A stretch of 64,000 bases of DNA from Ovis canadensis. Taxonomy: Eukaryota > Chordata > Mammalia > Artiodactyla > Bovidae. Each line of letters starts with the position of its first letter. The stretch's first letter is position 1. The position numbers were made by a program, and so were the translations under genes. The notes beneath the pieces are model-generated. The model ran no database searches. It worked only from the letters and a program-made list of their open reading frames with translations, and was not told the origin of the DNA. Positions 22,967-61,384 of this stretch are shown piece by piece. The stretch is from the NCBI RefSeq assembly GCF_042477335.2, contig NC_091256.1:34068001-34132000 (forward strand), in the 5' to 3' direction.

Positions 22967-24864
22967 GATCAAACACATTCCTCTTTGAAAATACAGATTC
23001 AAATCTTGCAACCTCACTGACTTTTAAAAATTAAAGCATAGTTGACTGACAAAGTTGTATCAATTTCTGCTGTAGAGCAAAGTGATTCAGTTATACATAT
23101 ACATTCTTCTGTATATTCTTATTGGTGATTTTGATGCTGATGCTGAAATACACTACTCATGTCCCCTCTGAGGCTGAATCGCTTACTTCCCCATTTGCTG
23201 AAAGGGCCATCCACAGATGGCCTTTGGCTGCCACTTTTCTTTGGGAATTTATCTGAGAAGGGTCATTTCACCCAAAACAGGTCAACAGGCAGACAAAAAG
23301 GCCACTGCTCACTTCCACTGGGCTGCTGCCCCAATTCCAATGGGCCATCCTAGCTTCCAAATGCCCACTGGGTGAGCTGAGCCTTAGCTGGGGCTGCACC
23401 ACGGCCCAGCTTCCCACCCCCACTGCCCGCTGGCTCATTCCTAGTTCCTTCACACTTCCCATGAGGAATCCTGAGAACACTCCCTTATGACCCTCTTGTG
23501 CTCAGTCCCTGTACTTTGTCTTGTATTTTGGGCCTAGGGGGAACCAATCTGGGACAAAAACTCTCTCACTTCTGACCAAATCAAGTCACCATGATTTCAA
23601 TGCCATAAGGGAACACAACACAGAAAGAAAAGACATTATTAACCTTAATTCAGCAATAGCCATCATTTTCCCACCAATTTCTGACTGCATATTTAATCTG
23701 ATGCACTTTTTAACCTCTTGACACCTTTTTTTCTATCATTCACATTCTGTTCACGGGGGTTATGAACATAATTGAGACAATAAACATGTGAAATAAACAT
23801 GTGAAACCCCTCAGAAGGAAGACAACTGAAACTGATGTAATGAATATCATACTGGGACCAGTATTGAACTAAGATAAAAATAAAATGGGTTTCTATGTAT
23901 GTGAACACGTAGAAATTGTCTGCAACTAAGATAAAAACAAAATGGGTTCTTTGTATCTGAATCCTGTTTATCTTATTACATTATAATCAGGTTAGATTCG
24001 TTTTCTTGGCATACTGAGCACTAATGTGGAAAACTCTTTACAATGATTACTATTAATACTTCAGCAATAACTCAGAACACAGGAGAAGGACTTAGCAAAC
24101 ACTTTGTTGACCTATCTCTACTCCCTTATATCCATGATCAGCCATGGAACTGATTTTTTTCTGTGCTGGAAAAAGTAGTCTTCAGGTAGCTGATCTCTAC
24201 TCCCCAGGTGTCTTAACCACTGAGGATATTTTAACGTGCTCGTGAGCTCTTTCAGTCCCCATGTTTTATACAATGCCATCTGTGAAAGGCAGATCATTTT
24301 CTCACACTGCATAATGTTCTAACTTTTCACAGATATCATTTACCTTTGAACCAGTTCAGTAACCGTCCCAGCCTTGGCAAGCTTTATATATGACTAAAGC
24401 CACTTCCTTTTCTGCTTGCCAAGACCACAGTATTTTCTTTCTAAAGAACAGCTTTAGGCTTTGTCTTCTTACTACATTCTTCAGAAAGTGAATGTGTACC
24501 ATACTTATGAATCACCCTTTAAAACAAACACCAGTTTTATAAGAATGCAAAAAATCAGGTTTGATGTAAAGCACAATGATTTATAAAGAGATCTTGCAAA
24601 TCACTTTTAGTTAGCAAAGGAGAGAATATTTCTATTATTTCCTCTGAAGTACTTCTTTTGATCCATACTGAACTACTGATAAGATATTAGGCTATCCCCA
24701 AGCCCTAGTAATTTTCTTAAGTATTTTTAAAATAAATGAACAGAGTTTTGGCTCTTTGTGTAAAGAAAATATAGCTAGTCATATTATTGCAAAACCTGTA
24801 AAAGACCTTCCTATTATAGACAGGATAAGTCCCCTCCCACACCCAAAATGAGAATTACCTGTTG

Positions 24865-24960
24865 ATGGCAAAGGTGAAGGCAAAGCAAGGCCAAAAAGCT
24901 CCTTCGGCAAGTTTGTCACTTCCTTACAGCAGTTCAGATTACATCCGCTGTACCTCCTTC
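24865..24960 (-). other. possible alternative untranslated BPNT1 exon
   Basis: Within the 5.8-kb first intron, the minus strand shows ...GCCATCAACAG followed by GTAATT at 24859, a reasonable donor, next to sequence unlike the flanking AT-rich DNA. It could be an alternative first exon. No promoter motif or acceptor supports it strongly, so this is only a candidate. Confidence 0.2.
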
Positions 24961-25047
24961 TCTGTCAATTTTACACCTTCTGGGTCCTAAAACACTATCT
25001 TTTGTGAGCATGTCTCTCTGAAAGCTCACTCAAAAACAGTACAGGGA

Positions 25048-25245
25048 TTAGAGACTCTGATACTGGGAAAGATTGAGAGCAGGAGGAGAAGGGGCCGACA
25101 GAGGATGAGATGGCTGGATGGCATCACGGACGCAACAGACGTGAGTCTGAACAAGCTCCAGGAGTTGGTGATGGACAGGGAAGCCTGGCATGCTGCGGTC
25201 CATGGGGTCACAAAGAGTCAGACATGACTGAGGGACTGAACCACA
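25048..25245 (+). repeat. BovB 3' end (ART2A-like)
   Basis: TTAGAGACTCTGATACTGGG through GACTGAGGGACTGAACC. A MIR follows at about 25250-25470 (TTAGCTTTGTGACCTTGGGA is its core). Confidence 0.88.
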
Positions 25246-25249
25246 CAAC

Positions 25250-25470
25250 AGGGGTTAAAGACACAGGCACTGGAGACTACCTCCTGTGTTCAATTCCCCG
25301 CTCTGGCACACATTAGCTTTGTGACCTTGGGAAAGCCACTTAAAATTCTCTGTGCCTCAAGCGGTAATATGGAGCTAACAATAATATTGTAACATAGAGT
25401 CCTTATAAATGTTAAATCAGTCCTGGCACAAAGTAAACACTAAGTAATGCTGGCTAACCATTATTACGAT
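25250..25470 (+). repeat. MIR SINE
   Basis: CTCTGGCACACATTAGCTTT, GTGACCTTGGGAAAGCCACT and CAGTCCTGGCACAAAGTAAA are diagnostic MIR blocks in order. Confidence 0.8.
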
Positions 25471-26587
25471 GATTGTTCTCATTACTGACTATCCTGCAGG
25501 GACATTCAGTTCAGGGACATTAGGACAGCGTTAAGGGCAAAAAATCCCTATAGCTTCTGCGACGTTATTTTGACTGAGGATATAAAGTGATAACCAGTAT
25601 GACCTTGAATCACACACAGTTCAGGGTCTTTTTCACAACATTCTGGGCTTAGAGCAGGAAAAAAAAACTGTATGACATTTAAGGCAGTCAACCTAACATC
25701 CTATCACTTAAGAAATCTTTATAATTGCTAACAGAGTTCGTTCAGAAGGACAGAAATAATAGAAATCAAATGATCCATTTCTTCCCAGAGCCTGGGAGTG
25801 GCTTCTTGAACTCAATATAATGTGGTGAACATATGGAGATTAGGAACTTAAAATACATGATGAATTCCCTATCAAAATACTAAGATTATTTCTCTTTTGG
25901 AACCTGACTGTAACAGAGCAAATTCTAAAAAAAAAAAAAAAAAAAAGGCAAAGCAAAAAAAAAAAACAATGGGCAGAGATACTCTCCTCACCAGTTATCA
26001 AAATAGGATATGATATAAAATTATAGTAATTAAAAGTGTAGTCCTGGACAGAATTTGAGACAAATTAATGACATCAAATTCCAGAGTTATATCCAAATCC
26101 ACTAAAGGTTGTAACTTAAATCATGGAGGAAAGTTAATTGTGCAAAACACTGTTAATTGCTAATTTTCTAAAAAAAAATGTTGGAATCTTTTTGCACTCT
26201 TTATAGCAATGTAAATTCCAGACCAAAGCATGATTTTAAGACTGAACAATGAAAACATAAAAGCATAGGAATAAAACATGACTGAAATGTTTTATAAATT
26301 TGGAAAATGACTTTTAAACATGACTAAAACCAAGAATCCATTATATAATAAATTGATATATCTGACTGCATAAAAATTAAAACATTTATATAATCAAAAT
26401 ACCGTAAGCAAATGGATGAGTGACAGAGAAAAAATTTTGTATTACGTACTAGACAAATGAGCTAATTTTTGTTAAAGGACTTACATATGTCAATATGCAA
26501 AAGATGAATAATCCAATAAAACTGGGTAAATGACACCAACAATAGGCAAGTCTTAGAAAAATAAAAGTAAAAGCCATTAAATCATGA

Positions 26588-26800
26588 CATGTTCAAGTGT
26601 TAGTCACTCAGTCATGTTCAACTCTTTGTGACCCCATGGGCTGTAATCCCCCCAGTCTCCTCTATCCACAGGATTTCCAGGCAAGAATACTGGAGTGGGT
26701 TGCCATTTCTTTCTCCAGGGGATCTTCCCCACTCAGGGGTCAAACCCAAGTCTCTTGCACTGCAGGCAGATTCTTTACCATCTGAGCCACCAGGGAACCC
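26588..26800 (-). repeat. Bov-tA SINE
   Basis: Reverse Bov-tA from TGTTCAAGTGTTAGTCACTC to CATCTGAGCCACCAGGGAAC. Confidence 0.9.
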
Positions 26801-27443
26801 TCAACTTCACTAATTATGAAAGAAAGGCAATCTAAACCAATGAGAAATGATTGTTCATTTGTAAGACAGGCATAGGTAAGAAAATTCGGCCAATGTTGGC
26901 TCTAGAGTGAGGGAAAATCCTCCTGATCATTATTACCAAGGATATAAAGTGGCCAAACCTCTTTTTTGAAAATCTTATGAGCAGTAAAATATACACACCT
27001 CTTAAACTAACAACTACATTTTCAGGAGATCCAAACATATCAAGCAAGTGAACTAACCAGAAAAGACAGTAGGAAAAACGTCTGCTAATTTTACGAAATT
27101 TAATTTTAGGCGTAAGGCAGTCTCTACATTTGAGTGTATTAAACTCCATCCAGGTTTGCCTTGTTATTTCAACAATATAGAGCCATAAAAAGACGCAGGG
27201 GCATGAAAATAATAGCATGGATAAACAATCAAAATACTGACCCTCAAGAATCTCGGTCCAAAGTTGAAGTATCTGGAGAGGCACCCTGACTGACGTAATT
27301 TTTACTAGTATTATTACTATTTTTTACATAACCCCCTTGAAACTCTTCGTATCTGTGCAGAGGGATGGAGTTAATGGGACGAGTAAACTACTCAGATCTG
27401 CCTAAGGCCCTTGCGCTGACCCAAAGGGGAGAAAATTACTTAC

Positions 27444-27620
27444 GGTGACAAGACTGGGACCAAGTCAGACGAAACACCCTTCAGGGGTAACCAGAAGAGC
27501 GATACCAGGCACCAGGTCCCGAGCAGCGTTCACCCTCCTGGGCTAGGTCAACAGCAGATGCGGAGCAACCCTACCCCGGCTACTGAGCATGCGGCTAATT
27601 CCGCGCAGGCTCAGAACAGC
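27444..27620 (-). other. BPNT1: BPNT1 untranslated exon 1 (5' end approximate)
   Basis: The first coding exon is preceded by a splice acceptor, so a non-coding exon must lie upstream. The sequence ...GTCACC followed by a perfect GTAAGT donor (intron from 27443) sits at the edge of the moderately CpG-rich block that looks like the BPNT1 promoter. The transcription start was not determined; the right edge is a guess. Transcript data could show other first exons. Confidence 0.5.
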
Positions 27621-27760
27621 TGCTTGCCTGTCGCCGGCTCTGACTCCCCACTTGCTCGGACTCTGCACTCCACTTTCCGGGTTTTCTTCAAGCTCTACGT
27701 AGGTGCCAGTCTCCTGAAGTCAAAACGAAAGGTGTATTAACTATTCAGGAATCATTCTGG
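27560..27760 (-). promoter_or_regulatory. BPNT1: putative BPNT1 promoter region
   Basis: This short CpG-enriched, TATA-less stretch lies just upstream of the likely untranslated exon. It contains an ETS-type CCGGAAA on the minus strand near 27674-27680 and an NRF-1-like element at 27584-27595 with two mismatches to YGCGCAYGCGCR. The position, not a motif, is the main support. Confidence 0.4.
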
Positions 27761-27932
27761 CTTCAGGTGTCCTCCAATCCACTTTGTGTGCACAGTTCAT
27801 CCTTAACATATTCGTCGGATTATTGATACCGCCCTGCGGCGGTGGGCCAGCTGCTTAACCTTCAAACCTTGGGCGTCCTGGACACCCCACCTTTGCTCTC
27901 CTAAAGAAAATTTTATGCAGAAGTGTGTTACT

Positions 27933-28078
27933 GAGGAGGGTGATGGGAGGGGGGTTCAGGGTTGGGAACTCAAGTACACCCGTGGAGGATTCACGTCAAT
28001 GTATGGCAAAACCAATACAGTATTGTAAAGTAAAAAAAAAAAATTATAAATTAAAAAAAAAAACAATGTTAAAAAAAA
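27933..28078 (+). mobile_element. 5'-truncated L1 with 14-bp target duplication
   Basis: A 146-bp L1 3' end (CGTCAATGTATGGCAAAACC, ACAGTATTGTAAAGTAAA, long A tail) is bounded by AGAAGTGTGTTACT at 27919-27932 and 28079-28092. The exact duplication shows a recent L1-type insertion just upstream of the BPNT1 promoter. Confidence 0.92.
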
Positions 28079-28839
28079 AGAAGTGTGTTACTAGCGCTTA
28101 CTTTTTTTTTTTTTTAAAGCACTTACCAAATTCATAAAAGTGCCTGTGACTTTCATTTGCCTGATGGTAAGTCCTGGAAGGTTTTCTGTCTTCCTGGTAG
28201 AATGTACCATATTAGTTTTTTTGTTTTGTTTTGTTTTGTTTCTGAGGCATCGGGGAAAAAAAACAACCCAACCCTATCACGATTTTTATTGCACTGCCAA
28301 AAGTTAAAACAAGCCAAAACAAATATTGTCTGTATTTTTTTAGGCTGTATTTCTGGTGCACGGGAGAGCTGACCTGTGGTGAAAACAGCAATGTTTTTTA
28401 TTTTTTTTTCCCCAGTATTCAAAAGCATGGCACCGTGATTAGAATATGACAGCATAAAATAATATGGCAGAGTTAATAGCAAACGTATCAGTTGCAATAA
28501 TAAAGGTAAAATGTTTAAACTCATCCATTTAAAGACAAATTCTCTGATTCATTAGAAAGCCAAACCCACTGTTTTATCAGAGTAGAATTCAGGCTAAGAA
28601 AAATTATCAAAGGGAACAAGAGTTTGCATTGTTAAAAGTATCCTTCATATTAATAAAGATACTTTATTTTTAAACATTTTTAAATTAAATAAATAACCCA
28701 TGACCATAGTCTCATTGCTCAAACAGAAAAAAACTGAAAGACTCCACAGCCATCTGCTCAGGCCTTTGCTTTTTACCCCCTAGTTTCATATGCTTTATTT
28801 TCTTTTCAGTTTTTTAAATTGAAGGAAGATTCATTAAAT

Positions 28840-29135
28840 TCTATAGTGCTTTACAATTTTCAAAAATTTCATGCATAGTTTCATATAATCCCATAATAAC
28901 ATTTTTCTCTCTACTGCTATATTGCCCCCATCACTAGTTTTTCTTTATTTATGTCTGCTTCTTTTCTGTTTTATTGACTAGTTTGTTGTATATTTTAGAT
29001 TCTATATATAAATGATATCACACAATATTTGTCTTTCTCTGACATTTCACTTAGTATAATGACCCCCAAGTTCATCCTTGTTGCTCAAATCACAAATGTC
29101 ATTCTTTTTTAAGGCTGAGTAATATTCCATTGTGT
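28840..29135 (-). repeat. L1 antisense fragment
   Basis: TTTAGATTCTATATATAAATG, then CTTAGTATAATGACCCCCAA and GCTGAGTAATATTCCATTGT are typical reverse L1 3' coding/UTR sequence. Confidence 0.75.
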
Positions 29136-29137
29136 GG

Positions 29138-30400
29138 CAGGAGAAATATCAATAATCTCGATATGTAGATGACACCATCCTTATGGCAGAAACTGAAGAG
29201 GAACTGAAGAGCCTCTTTTTTTTTTTTTTTTTGAAGAGCCTCTTGAAGAAAGTGAAAGAGGAGACTGAAAAAGCTCGCTTTTTAAAACTCAACATTAAAA
29301 AAACCAGGATCATGGCATCCGGTTCCATCACTTCATGGCAAATAGATGGGGAAACAGTGACAGATTTTATTTTCTTGGTCTCCAAAACCACTGCAGATGG
29401 TGACTGCAGCCATGAAATTAAAAGATGCTTGCTTGGAAGAAAAGCTATGACCAACCTAGACAGCATATTATAAAGCAGAGACATTACTTTGACAACAAAG
29501 GTCGGTCTAGTCAAAGCTATGGTTTTTCCAGTAGTCACGTATGGATGTGAGAGTTGGACCATAAAGAAAGCTGAGGAGGGAAGACTTGATGCTTTTGATC
29601 TGTTGTAAGGCTCTGAGAACCGTGCCCTGAAAGGACATTCAGGGACAGCCTCTAGTGGACTGACAAATTTTATTATCCAGCTTCGCAGATATATGGTCTC
29701 AGGGAGCAGAGCATAAAGCAGACTTGCACGTAGCCTTTCTTGATAAAACATCAAAGCATTCAAGCATAAAATACAGTTCCCACCGTCCAAGACATAACAT
29801 AGCTTTTGTGACACTCTAAAGGGAGTCTTATCATGAAACAACAGTCCTTGCTCCCAGAAACAGGGGGTCAGAAGGAAGCCTTTGAACACCTCAAGGCCGG
29901 GAGTATGGCCCTCCGTCATCCGTTCCCAGCCTTGGGCACTCGGTGAACGTTCATAACCCTTTGTTATGCTCGTTCTAGCTTCCAACCTTCATGAGTGGAG
30001 CAAATACATTTTCAGTATTTGCTTAAAGCCTTCCAGCTCCTCCACAATCTGTGGTGTTGGAGAAGACTCTTGAGAGTCCCTTGGACTGCAAGGAGATCAA
30101 ACAGTCAACCCTAAAGGAAATCAGTCCTGAATATTCATTGGAAGGACTGATGCTGAAGCTGAAGCTCCAATCCTTTGGCCACCTGATACGAAGAACTGAC
30201 TCATTGGAAAAGACCCTGTTAACATTGAAGGCGGGAGAAGAAGGGATGACAAGAGGCTGAGACAGTTGGATGGCATCACCGACTGGATGGACATGAGTTT
30301 GAGCAATTTCTGGGAGTTGGTGATGGACAGGGAAGCCTGACGTGCTGCAGTTTCCATGGAACCGCAGAGTCTGATGTGACTGAGCTACTGAACTGAATTG
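29138..30400 (+). repeat. BovB LINE fragment carrying two later insertions
   Basis: The BovB reads from the YADDT region (with YVDDT-like change) to the 3' end at about 30400. It is split by a 443-bp solo LTR (29604-30046) and by a 14-T insert (29218-29231). It is a dead copy lying between the BPNT1 and IARS2 promoters. Confidence 0.9.
29604..30046 (-). mobile_element. solo LTR of an endogenous retrovirus (ERVK-like)
   Basis: The 443-bp element starts TG and ends CA and is flanked by the 6-bp duplication ATCTGT (29598-29603 and 30047-30052). Six-base duplications are usual for class II (ERVK) elements. A minus-strand AATAAA near 29675-29670, about 70 bp from that end, suggests U3-R-U5 reads on the minus strand. 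There is no internal retroviral sequence, so this is the recombination remnant of a provirus. A 278-codon antisense frame crossing LTR and BovB is spurious. Confidence 0.88.
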
Positions 30401-30768
30401 GAAAATTGCAGTCCAAATGGATTGGAGATACGCTATACGTGTAAATTACATAGCAATTTTCGAAGATCTGGAATGAAGAAAAAGAATGTGAAATATTACA
30501 TTTATAATTTTATGTTAATTACATGTTGAAGTGGTAATGTTGGTTATACTGGATTAAACAAAATAAACTTTAAAAGGAACGCGCCGTGATTGAAACGTGA
30601 GCTTGTGGCGCGGGCCACACCTCTTCCCGCCCTCGTAGTCAGCGCCGCTCCAGGGGAAGCTGCCGCCAAGATCCGAATGCGGATCAGTCCCCAGTCTTCC
30701 CAGGCCCGCGCCGCGCTCCCCGCCCCTTCCTCGCGCAGCGCCGCGCCGCGCCGCGCTCCCCGCCCCTT

Positions 30769-31224
30769 CCCCGCCCCGCCCCGCGCCGCGCTCCCCGCCC
30801 CGCCCCGCGCCGCGCTCCCCGCCCCGCCCCGCGCCGCGCTCCCCGCCCCGCCCCGCGCCGCGCTCCCCGCCCCGCCCCGCGCCGCGCTCCCCGCCCCGCC
30901 CCGCGCCGCGCTCCCCGCCCCGCCCCGCGCCGCGCTCCCCGCCCCGCCCCGCGCCGCGCTCCCCGCCCCGCCCCGCGCCGCGCTCCCCGCCCCGCCCCGC
31001 GCCGCGCTCCCCGCCCCGCCCCGCGCCGCGCTCCCCGCCCCGCCCCGCGCCGCGCTCCCCGCCCCGCCCCGCGCCGCGCTCCCCGCCCCGCCCCGCGCCG
31101 CGCTCCCCGCCCCGCCCCGCGCCGCGCTCCCCGCCCCGCCCCGCGCCGCGCTCCCCGCCCCGCCCCGCGCCGCGCTCCCCGCCCCGCCCCGCGCCGCGCT
31201 CCCCGCCCCGCCCCGCGCCGCGCT
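30769..31224 (+). repeat. 24-bp GC-rich minisatellite, 19 perfect copies
   Basis: The unit reads CCCCGCCCCGCC followed by CCGCGCCGCGCT. The single T recurs exactly every 24 nt from 30792 to 31224, giving 19 identical copies. Imperfect flanking versions continue the theme to about 30720 and 31250. Each unit carries GC boxes (Sp/KLF sites). The minus strand has three G4 runs per unit separated by single C bases, strong quadruplex potential. Because 24 is a multiple of three and the unit lacks stops, all frames stay open, producing long false ORFs. The array ends 164 bp before the IARS2 ATG. Exact copy number in an assembly may be unreliable. Confidence 0.97.
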
Positions 31225-31256
31225 CCCCGCCCCTTCCCCGCCCCTTCCCTGCCCCG

Positions 31257-31268
31257 CGCGCGTGCGCA
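31257..31268 (-). promoter_or_regulatory. NRF-1 binding site upstream of IARS2
   Basis: The minus strand reads TGCGCACGCGCG, a full match to the NRF-1 consensus YGCGCAYGCGCR. NRF-1 activates many nuclear-encoded mitochondrial genes. The site lies 120 bp before the IARS2 start codon and just past the tandem array. Binding is inferred. Confidence 0.65.
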
Positions 31269-31388
31269 CTCCCGTAAGGCTCGCTCCCGTGTTCTGGGCT
31301 CCGTGTTCTGGGCTCCCTGTTCCCACAAAGCCCGGCCGGAGGCGAGGCCCCGGCGCCCTCCCGGACGCAGGGGTTGGCCTGGCCCGCC

Positions 31389-61313
<29,925 letters not shown>

Positions 61314-61384
61314 TAATGCTATCAGAAGAAATCTCTAATCAAGAATTTTTTTTTTTTTTTTTTTGCTTTTTTTGGAAGTATATC

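Larger units (their letters stand above)
27445..31388. other. BPNT1-IARS2 divergent intergenic region
   Basis: About 3.9 kb separates the BPNT1 first-exon donor from the IARS2 start codon. In order it holds the BPNT1 promoter, a truncated L1 (27933-28078), 750 bp of AT-rich unassigned DNA, an antisense L1 fragment (about 28840-29135), a BovB copy with a solo LTR inside (29138-30400), about 170 bp of unassigned DNA, and the IARS2 CpG island with its 24-bp tandem array. The two promoters are therefore separated by lineage-specific insertions and are not one compact bidirectional promoter. Confidence 0.75.

Noticed and set aside
29149-29985. 278-codon minus-strand open frame
   Set aside because: It crosses from the solo LTR into antisense BovB and the T14 insert, so it is a chance frame over two unrelated elements.
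30769-31224. Regular direct repeats resembling a CRISPR array
   Set aside because: Units are contiguous with no spacers, in a vertebrate promoter; it is a minisatellite.
31374-31388. Upstream in-frame start adding five residues to IARS2
   Set aside because: The codon at 31374 is TTG, not ATG. The first ATG is at 31389 and matches the known N-terminus.
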